Numbered from the stretch's first letter, positions 41,302-49,884 are shown. The stretch is DNA of 52,161 bases from Bacteroidales bacterium (GCA_017381865.1 JAFOBJ010000022.1:1-52161), one strand, 5' to 3'. Numbers and translations: made by a program. Notes: a model not told the origin generated them from the sequence alone.

Positions 41302-41336
41302 CAAAAAAAAGAGCGCCACATTAAATGCAGCGCCCC
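41302..41336 (-). terminator. Terminator of the T9SS-sorted protein gene
   Basis: On the minus strand GGGCGC pairs with GCGCTC around an inner GCATT/AATGT stem, followed by eight T. Confidence 0.8.
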
Positions 41337-41371
41337 TTCTTATAGTCTTATAGTCTCATAGACTTGTAGTC

Positions 41372-42505
41372 TTATCTTGAAACAACGAATTTGTTTGTCT
41401 TAACTGTTTGGTTGTTGACGATTAAGCTGTAGAAGTAAACGCCTTCGTTTAAGTCGCTTACGTTGATGTCAGCTCTTGAACCACCAAGGTTTAGGTCTTG
41501 TCTAACAACTTCTTGACCCATCATGTTGTAGATAGCAACTGAAGCTGAGTTAACATCGAATGGCATGTTGTAGTCGAAGCTTACAGTGTTGTTAGCTGGG
41601 TTAGGATAAGCGTTGCTGAAAACGTTAACGCTGTTGAAGTCAACGATAGCATCTGATTGGTATTTGAAGTTGACGTTGAAAGTGTATTTTTCTTCTGGGT
41701 TTCTTTCATCGTAGAAAGTATAAACCATGTGGATTTCTGTACCTTCTGGTAATGTTTGGAATTCAGCATCAACGAACATGCAGTGGCCGTTGAAGATGCC
41801 TTCGCCACCAGCTGTAACAACGTTTTCAGCTTCTAAAACGCCTGGCATGTAGCAGTTGCCCCAGCATAAGTATGTGCTGCCAATGCTTGTCAAGTCTTCC
41901 ATTTGAGCAATAACATTGATGTCAGCATCTGTTGTGTTGATGACGTGTAAGTCGAATTGGATTTCCATTGCAGAGTTGATGTCAGAAACGATGTTGATAG
42001 TGCCTGGTTCGACAGCTTCGTCTTCAAATTTGAATGTTAAAGCAGGAAGTACAACTTCATATTTGAAGTTAACGTTGAAAGTGTATTTTTCTTCTGGATT
42101 GCTTTCATCGAAGAAAGTGTAAGCCATTTTGATTTCTGTACCTGAAGGTAATGTTTGGAATTCAGCGTCAACGAACATAACGTGACCGTTGAAGATACCT
42201 TCGCCGCCAGCTGTAACAACGTTTTCAGCTTCTAAAACGCCTGGCATGTAGCAGTTGCCCCAGCATAAGTATGTGCTGCCAATGCTTGTCAAGTCTTCCA
42301 TTTGAGCAATAACATTGATGTCAGCATCTGTTGTGTTGAGGATGTGTAAGTCGAATTGGATTTCCATTGCAGAGTTGATGTCAGAAACGATGTCGATAGT
42401 TGTTCCTGGTTCAACTGTTTCGCCTTCATATTTGAATGATAATGATTGTGCAGACAATTGAACTGCGAAAACCATAACTATCAATGAGAGTAAAAGTTTT
42501 TTCAT
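41372..42505 (-). CDS. T9SS type A sorting-domain protein with an internally duplicated domain
   Basis: 377 residues. Signal peptide (cleavage after LSA, about residue 19), two tandem ~130-residue beta domains (about 22-150 and 152-280), and a C-terminal type IX secretion sorting domain (about 300-377: AYPNPANNTVSF, GQEVVRQDL, GVYFYSLIVNNQTVKTNKFV). The two domains share more than 60 consecutive near-identical residues (CWGNCYMPGVLEAENVVTAG is in both). It would be exported through the outer membrane and released or anchored. The binding function of the repeated domain is unknown; its two invariant Cys (CWGNC) may form a disulfide. Confidence 0.88.
   Translation of the reverse strand: MKKLLLSLIVMVFAVQLSAQSLSFKYEGETVEPGTTIDIVSDINSAMEIQFDLHILNTTDADINVIAQMEDLTSIGSTYLCWGNCYMPGVLEAENVVTAGGEGIFNGHVMFVDAEFQTLPSGTEIKMAYTFFDESNPEEKYTFNVNFKYEVVLPALTFKFEDEAVEPGTINIVSDINSAMEIQFDLHVINTTDADINVIAQMEDLTSIGSTYLCWGNCYMPGVLEAENVVTAGGEGIFNGHCMFVDAEFQTLPEGTEIHMVYTFYDERNPEEKYTFNVNFKYQSDAIVDFNSVNVFSNAYPNPANNTVSFDYNMPFDVNSASVAIYNMMGQEVVRQDLNLGGSRADINVSDLNEGVYFYSLIVNNQTVKTNKFVVSR
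41665..42445 (-). repeat. 399-bp direct duplication inside the T9SS gene
   Basis: The two halves align with an offset of 399 bp (133 codons). The central ~150 bp of each is practically identical at DNA level, so the duplication or a later gene-conversion event is recent. Confidence 0.85.
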
Positions 42506-42599
42506 TTTTCTTTTCTAATTTTAAGGTTAATAATTATTTAATTTTTCTTTTTAACAGTTTGATTTATTGCTTGAATTGTACAAAAATCGTGCTATTTCT

Positions 42600-42672
42600 T
42601 TTGGTTTAAAGTTTAAGGTTTAAAGTTTAAAGTGATTTGACATTTCCTTAAACCTTAAGCCTTAAACCTTAA
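42600..42672. repeat. Inverted GTTTAAA/CCTTAAA word arrays after hutU
   Basis: Left arm GTTTAAA/GTTTAAG words, right arm CCTTAAA/CCTTAAG words, near reverse complements around a 14-bp spacer. Directly downstream of the hutU stop (minus strand); probable terminator hairpin. Confidence 0.6.
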
Positions 42673-42681
42673 TCAAAATTT

Positions 42682-44676
42682 TTATTTTATAATGTCGTTA
42701 ATCAATGAATCTTCTGCGAAGTTAGGCATTGTGACTTTAAGTCTTGGCTCTACTTCCATAGCGCGTCTGATAGCGAACATAGCAGGTTCGTTTCTTGCCC
42801 AGCTTCTACGAGCGATACCGTTGTTTACGTCCCAGTGTAACATGCAGTGCAATCTTCTGTCAGCATCGTCGCTGCCGTCGAGTACCATACCGAAACCGCC
42901 GTTGATAACTTCACCCCAGCCAACGCCGCCGCCGTTGTGGATACTTACCCATGTTGCGCCTCTGAAGCCGTCACCGATGACGTTATGGATTGCCATGTCA
43001 GCTGTGAATGATGAGCCGTCGTAGATATTTGATGTTTCGCGGAATGGTGAGTCTGTACCAGATACGTCGTGGTGGTCTCTACCCAAAACTACTGGAGCTG
43101 AGAGGCGACCGTCAGCGATAGCTTTGTTGAACTCAGCAGCAATCTTTGTACGACCTTCGCAGTCAGCGTATAAGATACGAGCTTGTGAACCAACGACGAG
43201 TTTGTTAGCGCGTGCGCCTTTAATCCATTGGATGTTGTCGCGCATTTGTTGTTGGATTTCAACTGGTGAGTTCTTTGCGATTTCTTCAAGGACGTTGCAA
43301 GCGATTTCGTCTGTGATAGCGAGGTCTTCTTCTTTGCCTGAAGTACAAACCCAACGGAATGGACCGAAACCATAGTCGAAGTACATAGGACCCATGATGT
43401 CTTGAACGTATGAAGGATAACGGAACTTGCCGTCAGCGTTGAGGATGTCAGCGCCAGCGCGGCTGCTTTCCAATAAGAATGCGTTACCGTAGTCGAAGAA
43501 GTACATGCCTTTTGCTGTGAGTTTGTTGACAGCTGCAACATGACGACGTAATGATGCGTAGACAGCGTCTTTGAATTTTTCAGGAGCTTCAGCCATCATT
43601 TGTTTTGATTCTTCAAATGAATAACCTACAGGGTAGTAGCCGCCTGCGAATGGGTTGTGCAATGATGTCTGGTCTGAACCTAAGTCGACTTGGATGTCGT
43701 GTTCTGCAGCATATTCCCAGAGGTCAACAACGTTACCTTGGTATGCGAAAGAACGAGCTATTTGTTGAGTGCGTGCTTCATTTACTTTAGCGAACAATTC
43801 GTCGAGGTCGCTGTAGACTTCATCAACCCAGCCTTGGCTGTGACGTTTGTCTGTAGCACTTGGATTTATTTCAGCTGTGATTGAAACAACGCCAGCGATA
43901 TTACCAGCTTTTGGCTGTGCACCTGACATGCCGCCGAGACCAGCTGTGATGAATAACTTGCCAGCTGGTGTGCCGCCTTGTTTTCTTGAAGCATTCAAAA
44001 CTGTGATTGTTGTTCCGTGAACGATGCCTTGTGGTCCGATGTACATATAAGAACCAGCTGTCATCTGTCCGTATTGTGTCACGCCCATTGCGTTGAATCT
44101 TTCCCAATCGTCTGGTTTTGAGTAGTTAGGAATCATCATACCGTTTGTGACGATGACGCGTGGAGCGTCTTTATGTGATGGGAATAATCCCATTGGGTGA
44201 CCTGAATACATTACGAGAGTTTGCTCTTCTGTCATGTTTGCAAGATATTGCATAACGAGACGATATTGAGCCCAGTTTTGGAAGACAGCGCCGTTGCCAC
44301 CGTAAGTGATGAGTTCGTGTGGGTGTTGTGCTACAGCGTGATCCAAGTTGTTTTGAATCATCAACATAATAGCAGCTGCTTGTCTTGATTTTGCTGGATA
44401 TTCTTCAATAGGACGTGCGTAAATGTCGTATGAAGGACGGAAACGGTACATGTAAATACGACCATATTTTTCCAATTCTTCTGCAAATTCTGGAGCTAAG
44501 ACAGCGTGATGTTTAGCTGGGAAATAACGAAGAGCATTTCTTAATGCTAATCTTTTTTCTTCTTTTGTTAAAATGTCTTTACGTTTTGGAGCATGATTGA
44601 CAGTTAAATCATACTCTTTGACACATGGCAACTCGTCAGGAATACCTGCGAGTATCTCTTTTTGAAAATCGTTCAT
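42682..44676 (-). CDS. hutU: Urocanate hydratase
   Basis: 664 residues, the long form. It converts urocanate to imidazolonepropionate using tightly bound NAD+. Visible family segments: YGGNGAVFQNWAQYRLV, YSGHPMGLFPSH, TVLNASRKQGG, GLGGMSGAQPKAGNIAG, RDHHDVSGTDSPFRETSN, and WVSIHNGGGVGWGEVINGGFG near the C-terminus. It acts after HutH in histidine degradation; hutI and the later steps are not in the window. A consensus promoter lies 40 bp upstream. Probably monocistronic. Confidence 0.96.
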   Translation of the reverse strand: MNDFQKEILAGIPDELPCVKEYDLTVNHAPKRKDILTKEEKRLALRNALRYFPAKHHAVLAPEFAEELEKYGRIYMYRFRPSYDIYARPIEEYPAKSRQAAAIMLMIQNNLDHAVAQHPHELITYGGNGAVFQNWAQYRLVMQYLANMTEEQTLVMYSGHPMGLFPSHKDAPRVIVTNGMMIPNYSKPDDWERFNAMGVTQYGQMTAGSYMYIGPQGIVHGTTITVLNASRKQGGTPAGKLFITAGLGGMSGAQPKAGNIAGVVSITAEINPSATDKRHSQGWVDEVYSDLDELFAKVNEARTQQIARSFAYQGNVVDLWEYAAEHDIQVDLGSDQTSLHNPFAGGYYPVGYSFEESKQMMAEAPEKFKDAVYASLRRHVAAVNKLTAKGMYFFDYGNAFLLESSRAGADILNADGKFRYPSYVQDIMGPMYFDYGFGPFRWVCTSGKEEDLAITDEIACNVLEEIAKNSPVEIQQQMRDNIQWIKGARANKLVVGSQARILYADCEGRTKIAAEFNKAIADGRLSAPVVLGRDHHDVSGTDSPFRETSNIYDGSSFTADMAIHNVIGDGFRGATWVSIHNGGGVGWGEVINGGFGMVLDGSDDADRRLHCMLHWDVNNGIARRSWARNEPAMFAIRRAMEVEPRLKVTMPNFAEDSLINDIIK

Positions 44677-44715
44677 ATATTTTTGAGTTTATTTTAATGC
44701 TAAATATACAAGGTG

Positions 44716-44723
44716 CAAAGATA
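44716..44723 (-). promoter_or_regulatory. -7 element TATCTTTG of hutU
   Basis: CAAAGATA on the plus strand, exact consensus on the minus strand. Confidence 0.75.
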
Positions 44724-44730
44724 AAAAATA

Positions 44731-44808
44731 ATTCACAATGCATAATGCATAATGCACAATCTTTTTTACATCTAATTATGAATTATGCATTATGAATTAT
44801 GAATTAAA
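44731..44808. repeat. Inverted ATTCATAA/TTATGAAT word arrays
   Basis: Left CAATGCATAATGCATAATGC words and right AATTATG/CATTATG words are near reverse complements about 25 bp apart. They fill the gap between hutU's promoter and the end of the glycosyltransferase gene. Confidence 0.6.
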
Positions 44809-44811
44809 AAA

Positions 44812-45966
44812 TTACCATCCTTTAGGCTTGAAAATTGTGCTCCAAAATCCTAATAGTGTTGTGAAAATCATAAAGAAACAATCGTAGAATGGAACGAATA
44901 TCAATCCTAAGTGCTTTTCTCCCAATTGTTTAGCTGATTTGTAATAAATTATGAATTGAGTTATGTAGTGTGTTAATGCAAATAATCCGATTATGACGAA
45001 ATAATATATTTCTCCAAAGGAAATATTGAAAGCTTGTGGCATGAAGAACAGCGCTATCAATGCAGGATAATAGGCGAGACGGCTACCTAATAAAAATCCT
45101 AATATTCTGTTTGTCTGTGGCTTGTATTTTACGCCAGTGGAATAATGGCGTTTTTTCTGACGAATCCATGTAGCCCAAGATTTCTTTGGTTCCGATTCGA
45201 CTCTGTTTGTCGCGTCAATATAAACGTTGGTGTTGTTCTTGTTCGCAACTTGGCTTATGAACAAGTCGTCATCGCCAGAAGGGATGTTGTAATGAGATAT
45301 GAAACCTTTGTTTTTCATGAAAGTGCTTTTCCTGTAGGAAAGATTTCTGCCGACTCCCATATAAGGTTTTTTCGCTAAAGCTAAAGAAAGATATTGCATT
45401 GCAATGTATAAAGTGTCAAAACGTATAAGCTTATTTAACAATCCTTTACGCTCGAAGTAAGGTCCGTATGCGACGACGATTTCGGTATTTTTGTCATAAG
45501 ATTCTACCATTCCTTTGATCCATTGGTCGTTGGATGGAAGACAATCGGCGTCAGTCAAGAGAAGTAAGTCGTATTTTGCTGATTTAATTCCCATGCTGAG
45601 AGGGAATTTCTTGCCTTGGAAAAAATTCAGATTTTGTGTTAGATTAACCAAATTTATTTTAGGATTATTTCTAGCTAAATCTTTAAGATATTCTTCTGTC
45701 TGATCTTGCGAACAATCGTTGACTAGCACTATTTCATATTCTGGATAATCCTGCTTCAACAAAACTGGTATCAAATCTAATAGATATTCGTAAGCGTCGC
45801 GGGTGCAGACTATTACAGATACAGGCTCGTAACTGAATGATTTATCGTGTTTTTTGTAAAATGCCAAACGACGGAATAATATCCAATGATATGCCATTTG
45901 TATGATCCATGCCAATACAAAAATTATCAATATTAAGAAACTCAATTCGCTGAAGTTGAAACTCAT
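44812..45966 (-). CDS. Family 2 glycosyltransferase, membrane-bound
   Basis: 384 residues. An N-terminal hydrophobic anchor (about 8-30), a GT-A catalytic domain with PVSVIVCTRDAYEYL (about 49), EIVLVNDCSQDQTEEYL and the DAD-type metal site LLLTDADCLPS, then GDDDLFIS and a QRKKHY-like RQKKRHYSTG loop (processive-type QxxRW counterpart), and three C-terminal helices. It probably adds sugars to envelope glycans at the inner membrane. Divergently transcribed from tgt. The acceptor is unknown. Confidence 0.85.
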   Translation of the reverse strand: MSFNFSELSFLILIIFVLAWIIQMAYHWILFRRLAFYKKHDKSFSYEPVSVIVCTRDAYEYLLDLIPVLLKQDYPEYEIVLVNDCSQDQTEEYLKDLARNNPKINLVNLTQNLNFFQGKKFPLSMGIKSAKYDLLLLTDADCLPSNDQWIKGMVESYDKNTEIVVAYGPYFERKGLLNKLIRFDTLYIAMQYLSLALAKKPYMGVGRNLSYRKSTFMKNKGFISHYNIPSGDDDLFISQVANKNNTNVYIDATNRVESEPKKSWATWIRQKKRHYSTGVKYKPQTNRILGFLLGSRLAYYPALIALFFMPQAFNISFGEIYYFVIIGLFALTHYITQFIIYYKSAKQLGEKHLGLIFVPFYDCFFMIFTTLLGFWSTIFKPKGW

Positions 45967-46009
45967 TATCGTGCTTGTTTTTTAATTAAAATTTATTGAA
46001 ATTTCACTG

Positions 46010-46017
46010 CAAAAGTA
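46010..46017 (-). promoter_or_regulatory. -7 element TACTTTTG of the glycosyltransferase
   Basis: CAAAAGTA on the plus strand, matches TAnnTTTG on the minus strand, 44 bp before the ATG. Confidence 0.6.
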
Positions 46018-46042
46018 TGATTATTTTTAATAGGAAAAATAG

Positions 46043-46050
46043 TATCTTTG
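46043..46050 (+). promoter_or_regulatory. -7 element TATCTTTG of tgt
   Basis: Exact consensus. A transcription start about 7 bp on leaves only about 6 nt before the ATG at 46063, so the message may be almost leaderless. The in-frame TTG at 46048 lies inside the box and is rejected as a start. Confidence 0.75.
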
Positions 46051-46062
46051 CCAAAAAATTTT

Positions 46063-47193
46063 ATGAGATTTTCACTTGTCAAAAATGATACTGCGAGCAA
46101 TGCTCGCGCTGGCGTCCTGGCCACCGATCATGGTCCTATCGAGACTCCTATTTTTATGCCTGTCGGCACTGTTGGAAGCGTTAAGGCAACGCATATGAGA
46201 GAGTTGGAGGAAGAAGTCCAAGCTCAGATCATTTTAGGCAATACATATCATCTTTATCTTCGTCCTGGTCTGGATGTGCTTAAACAAGCTGGCGGACTTC
46301 ATAAGTTCAACGGCTGGAAACGCCCAATCCTTACCGACAGCGGCGGATTCCAGGTTTTTTCTTTAACAGGCATCAGAAAGATGAAAGAAGAAGGCGTCGT
46401 CTTTCAATCTCATATAGACGGCTCTCGTCATACTTTCACTCCTGAAAATGTGATGGATATTGAACGTGTCATCGGCGCCGACATCATTATGGCTTTCGAC
46501 GAATGTACTCCAGGAACCGCTGACTTCCGATACGCAAAAGAGTCGATGGAAAGAACGCATCGCTGGCTCGACCGCTGCTGGAAACGCTTCGATGAGACTG
46601 AGCCTGTCTACGACTATAACCAGTCGCTCTTCCCAATAGTACAAGGCTGCGTCTACCCAGAACTTAGAAAACGCTCCGCAGAATATATCACAAAACATGA
46701 GGCCGACGGCTACGCAATCGGCGGACTCGCTGTGGGCGAACCGACAGAACAAATGTACGAAATGATTGAAGTCGTCAATGAAATATTGCCTCAAGACAAA
46801 CCTCGTTACCTCATGGGCGTGGGAACTCCTGCCAACTTGCTCGAAGCCATCTCTCGCGGCGTCGATATGTTCGACTGCGTAATGCCTTGCCGCAACGGCC
46901 GTAACGGAATGTTGTTCACATCAGAAGGCATCATTAACATCAAAAACGAAAAGTGGAAATACGACTTCTCTCCATTAGACGAAAACGGAACGACTTACGT
47001 CGACAGAGATTATACAAAGGCTTACCTCAGACATCTCGTCGTTTCTAAAGAAATATTGGGACCGATGATAGCCACGGTACATAACCTCGGTTTTTACCTC
47101 TGGCTCGTCAAAGAAGCTAGAAAACATATCATCGAAGGCGACTTCGCTTCATGGCGCGATATGATGTTGCAAAAAGTTACTCGTAGACTTTGA
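46063..47193 (+). CDS. tgt: Queuine/preQ1 tRNA-guanine transglycosylase
   Basis: 376 residues. It exchanges the wobble G34 of GUN-anticodon tRNAs for the queuosine precursor. The substrate-binding LTDSGGFQVFSL with the general-acid Asp, AFDECTPG, GGLAVGEP and the nucleophile region GVDMFDCVMPCRNGRNG are present. The zinc site is unusual: where E. coli Tgt reads CSCYTC, this protein reads GTTYVD, so all three Cys are gone, while the fourth ligand His (TVHNLGFY) remains. The flanking DENG..YTKAYLRHL aligns well, so this is substitution and not deletion. It is followed directly by an LptF/G-like gene. Confidence 0.93.
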   Translation: MRFSLVKNDTASNARAGVLATDHGPIETPIFMPVGTVGSVKATHMRELEEEVQAQIILGNTYHLYLRPGLDVLKQAGGLHKFNGWKRPILTDSGGFQVFSLTGIRKMKEEGVVFQSHIDGSRHTFTPENVMDIERVIGADIIMAFDECTPGTADFRYAKESMERTHRWLDRCWKRFDETEPVYDYNQSLFPIVQGCVYPELRKRSAEYITKHEADGYAIGGLAVGEPTEQMYEMIEVVNEILPQDKPRYLMGVGTPANLLEAISRGVDMFDCVMPCRNGRNGMLFTSEGIINIKNEKWKYDFSPLDENGTTYVDRDYTKAYLRHLVVSKEILGPMIATVHNLGFYLWLVKEARKHIIEGDFASWRDMMLQKVTRRL

Positions 47194-47195
47194 TT

Positions 47196-48269
47196 ATGAA
47201 GAAACTGGATTGGTATATATTTAAAAAATATCTCGGAACATTCTTCTTCTCAATCAGCTTGTTGATTATCATCGTGATAGTGTTCGATGTATCGGAAAAC
47301 ATCGACAGTTTCATAAAAAACGAAGCTACTTTTAGAGAAGTCGTGTACGATTATTATATACCATTCATACCTTATTTTATTAATCTGTTTATTTATCTTT
47401 TCGTCTTTATTTCCGTTATTTTCTTCACGTCGAAAATGGCGGGTCATACTGAAATTATCGCGATTCTGAGTAGCGGCATAAGCTTTAAAAGATTTCTTCT
47501 TCCTTATGTCATGGCCGCAGTTTTATTGTCAATAGGTTCTTTCTATCTCGGTAACTTCTTGATTCCTAAGACTGATACCGTAAGACGCGAGTTTAAGGAT
47601 AAATATATCGAACGCCTTACGAAAAGTTCTGGCTCCAATATTCATGTGCAAATAGAAAGAGGCGTCTACGTCTATGTCGGAAATTTTGACATAAAAAGAA
47701 AGGTGGCTTATAAGTTTGCTTTGGAAAAATTTGAAGGTAATAAAATGACTTACAAGATAATAGCAGATAAGGCTTCGTATGATACAATTACCGGAAAATG
47801 GAAGTTGGATAACTATGTCGAACGTCGTCTGGAGAAAAATGAGATTCTTACGAGAGCTAAGACGAAAGATACGACTTTGCTTCTGAAGCCTCGCGATTTG
47901 TATAATATCAAGGAGGAATTTGAAGAGATGAATCTCTTTGAAATACGCAATCATATTCAGAATCTGGAACTTAAAGGCGCAGATAATACTTTGCCTTATA
48001 AAATAGAAATGCACAGACGAATCGCGTCGCCAGCCGCGATAATCATTCTTACTGTAATAGGAGCGGCGCTGTCGAGCAGGAAAGTGCGCGGCGGAATGGG
48101 CTTGCACCTCGGAATAGGAATCGTGATAACGTTTGCCTACATTCTGTTCATGGAATTCTCGCGAGTATTTGCGATGTCGGGCGTGTTCTCTCCATTCATC
48201 GCAGCATGGCTCCCGAATATAATATTCTCAATAATAGGAATTTATTTCTTCGTGAAAGCACCGAAGTAG
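47196..48269 (+). CDS. LptF/LptG family lipopolysaccharide export permease
   Basis: 357 residues. N-terminal helices (about 12-34, 55-75, 98-120), a periplasmic beta-jellyroll region (about 130-270) and three C-terminal helices: the YjgP/YjgQ architecture. The start of family members is visible in LDWYIFKKYLGTFFFS. It is one half of the LptB2FG transporter that extracts LPS from the inner membrane. A single-gene LptF/G-type protein cannot be assigned to F or G by eye. Start ATG at 47196 is preferred to a TTG at 47190 overlapping the tgt stop. Probably co-transcribed with tgt. Confidence 0.88.
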   Translation: MKKLDWYIFKKYLGTFFFSISLLIIIVIVFDVSENIDSFIKNEATFREVVYDYYIPFIPYFINLFIYLFVFISVIFFTSKMAGHTEIIAILSSGISFKRFLLPYVMAAVLLSIGSFYLGNFLIPKTDTVRREFKDKYIERLTKSSGSNIHVQIERGVYVYVGNFDIKRKVAYKFALEKFEGNKMTYKIIADKASYDTITGKWKLDNYVERRLEKNEILTRAKTKDTTLLLKPRDLYNIKEEFEEMNLFEIRNHIQNLELKGADNTLPYKIEMHRRIASPAAIIILTVIGAALSSRKVRGGMGLHLGIGIVITFAYILFMEFSRVFAMSGVFSPFIAAWLPNIIFSIIGIYFFVKAPK

Positions 48270-48274
48270 TGGGA

Positions 48275-48412
48275 ACTAAGAGCTAAGAACTAAGAGCTAA
48301 GAACTAAGAACTAAGAGCTAAGAGCTAAGAGCTAAGAGCTAAGAACTAAGAGCTAAGAGCTAAGAACCTTAAACTTTAAACCTTAAACCTTAAACTATTA
48401 ACTATTAACAAA
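48275..48412 (+). repeat. Long TAAGAGC/TAAGAAC array followed by CTTTAAA and ACTATTA words
   Basis: About fourteen 7-bp TAAGAGC/TAAGAAC words (48279-48366) run into CCTTAAA and ACTATTA words. The first part is the most regular word array in the window, with only a G/A alternation at position 6. Confidence 0.85.
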
Positions 48413-48417
48413 AAAAA

Positions 48418-49029
48418 ATGCATATAGCTATCGCAGGTAATATCGGTTCAGGAAAGACAACTTTAACTAGTTTATTGTCAAAACATTTTGGATGGAAAGC
48501 TCATTATGAGGAAGTCGATAATAATCCTTATTTGAGTAGCTTCTATTACGATATGCAACGTTGGTCGTTCAACTTGCAAATTTATTTTTTGACATCTCGT
48601 TTCCGTCAGATTTTAGACATTAGAAATAGCGGAGATAATGTCGTTCAAGATAGAACAATCTATGAGGATTCTTATATCTTCGCTTCAAATCTTTATGATA
48701 TGGGACTTATGTCGGACCGCGACTATGAAAATTATCGCTCGCTGTTCGATTTGATGTCGGCATATATGCAAGCTCCTGATTTGCTGATATATCTGAGAGC
48801 TAGCGTCCCAACATTGGTTCGTCAGATAGCAAAACGTAACCGTGAATATGAACAATCAATTCGCCTCGATTACTTAAAATCTCTTAACGATAAATATGAA
48901 AATTGGATTGCCAATTACGACAAAGGCAAGGTCTTGATTATCGATAGCGATAATCTCGAATTCGAAAATCCAGAAGACTTGAGTAAGGTAATCGACAGCG
49001 TGAACGCTTCGCTTAATGGACTTTTTTAG
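48418..49029 (+). CDS. Deoxynucleoside kinase (dAK/dGK-like)
   Basis: 203 residues. P-loop AIAGNIGSGKTTLT (about 4-17), the dNK-family YEEVDNNPYL substrate segment, DRTIYEDSYIFA (the DR.IYED motif) and a lid with RQIAKRNREYE. It phosphorylates deoxynucleosides, adenosine or guanosine type by family resemblance, in the salvage pathway. The length is normal for the family. It follows a long word array, with no consensus promoter seen between. Confidence 0.9.
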   Translation: MHIAIAGNIGSGKTTLTSLLSKHFGWKAHYEEVDNNPYLSSFYYDMQRWSFNLQIYFLTSRFRQILDIRNSGDNVVQDRTIYEDSYIFASNLYDMGLMSDRDYENYRSLFDLMSAYMQAPDLLIYLRASVPTLVRQIAKRNREYEQSIRLDYLKSLNDKYENWIANYDKGKVLIIDSDNLEFENPEDLSKVIDSVNASLNGLF

Positions 49030-49112
49030 TTAGGAATTAGGAGTTGAGAGTGTTTCTTAACTCGTAAACTCATAGACTCATAGACTTATAGACTTATAGA
49101 CACATAGACTTA
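49028..49112. repeat. ATTAGGA and ATAGACTT word arrays before kdsB
   Basis: GTTAGGA/ATTAGGA words at the dNK stop, then five ATAGACTC/ATAGACTT/ATAGACAC 8-bp words reaching to the kdsB start. Confidence 0.6.
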
Positions 49113-49115
49113 TTA

Positions 49116-49865
49116 ATGAAAATACTCGGAATAATACCAGCTCGTTTTGCCTCGACGCGTTTCCCAGGTAAGCCGTTGACAATCATAAACGGCAAATCGA
49201 TGATACAACGTGTTTATGAACAATCTTTGAAATCAGAATTGCTCGACGATGTAGTAGTCGCTACCGACGACCAGCGTATCTTTGATGCTGTCGTCGCTTT
49301 TGGTGGAAAAGTGATGATGACATCGTCGGAGCATAATAGCGGAACCGATAGATGCTGCGAAATTGTTGAAAAGATTGGAAATCAATATGATGCCGTTGTT
49401 AATATTCAAGGCGATGAGCCTTTCATAAATCCAGAACAGATAAATCAGATCGCAACGCTTATTTCTTCGGAAAAAAGTCAAATCGCATCATTATGCAAAC
49501 CTATAAAAAATGAAGACGAACTTTTCGATGAGAATGTCGTGAAAGTCGTTTTTGATAATAAAGGTAAGGCATTGTATTTCAGTCGCCAGACAATACCATT
49601 TTTAAGAAAAGTGGAAAAAGATGCGAAGGCGTGGATGGAGGCGAGGACTTTTTACAAACACATCGGAATTTATGCTTATAAGGTCGAAGTGCTGAAAGAA
49701 ATCGCAGCTTTGAAACAGTCGGAATTAGAACTTGCAGAATGCTTGGAACAACTTCGTTGGCTCGAAAATTCTTACACCATAATGATGGGAATAACAGAGT
49801 TTGAAAGTTATTCTATTGATACTCCGCAAGATGTAGAAAAATGTCTAAAATTCTTCAAAGATTAA
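49116..49865 (+). CDS. kdsB: 3-deoxy-manno-octulosonate cytidylyltransferase
   Basis: 249 residues. The nucleotidyltransferase start IIPARFASTRFPGKPL, then VVATDDQRI, TSSEHNSGTDRCCEI, VNIQGDEPFI and HIGIYAYKVEVLK, then a C-terminal LEQLRWLENSYTI. It makes CMP-Kdo for lipopolysaccharide core from CTP and Kdo. It lies in the same direction as dNK, with a word array between them, and near the LptF/G-like gene, so LPS functions cluster loosely here. Confidence 0.96.
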   Translation: MKILGIIPARFASTRFPGKPLTIINGKSMIQRVYEQSLKSELLDDVVVATDDQRIFDAVVAFGGKVMMTSSEHNSGTDRCCEIVEKIGNQYDAVVNIQGDEPFINPEQINQIATLISSEKSQIASLCKPIKNEDELFDENVVKVVFDNKGKALYFSRQTIPFLRKVEKDAKAWMEARTFYKHIGIYAYKVEVLKEIAALKQSELELAECLEQLRWLENSYTIMMGITEFESYSIDTPQDVEKCLKFFKD

Positions 49866-49876
49866 ACTATTTTTCT

Positions 49877-49884
49877 TAACTTCG
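49877..49884 (+). promoter_or_regulatory. Possible -7 element TAACTTCG of the HU-SPOR gene
   Basis: One mismatch to TAnnTTTG (C for T). 38 bp before the ATG at 49923. Confidence 0.4.

Larger units (their letters stand above)
40875..41371. repeat. Gene-free region: regulated promoter, repeat blocks and terminator
   Basis: 497 bp. Contains two operator-like sites and a -7 box (40884-40957, serving the minus strand), the right TCCACGAA/palindrome block (40978-41085), AATTCCTC words (41088-41132), an AATCCAGAAATCCG segment with the GAGACGCCACAGGAGTGACG palindrome (41178-41205), an AATAAGGCGTTGCCTTAT palindrome near 41218, GTCAATG/GTCAACA words (41268-41303), the T9SS gene's terminator, and ATAGTCTC words (41338-41370). 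Confidence 0.75.

Noticed and set aside
41047..41361. A 104-codon plus-strand open frame
   Set aside because: It is composed wholly of repeat segments (palindrome, AATTCCTC words, AATCCAGAAATCC, GTCAATG words) and runs antisense into a terminator.
46018..46062. PreQ1 riboswitch before tgt
   Set aside because: The predicted transcript start leaves only about 6 nt of leader, too short for any aptamer.
48275..48412. Possible CRISPR or iteron origin in the TAAGAGC array
   Set aside because: A period of 7 bp without spacers, and no replication gene or DnaA-box cluster. It matches the general word-array pattern.
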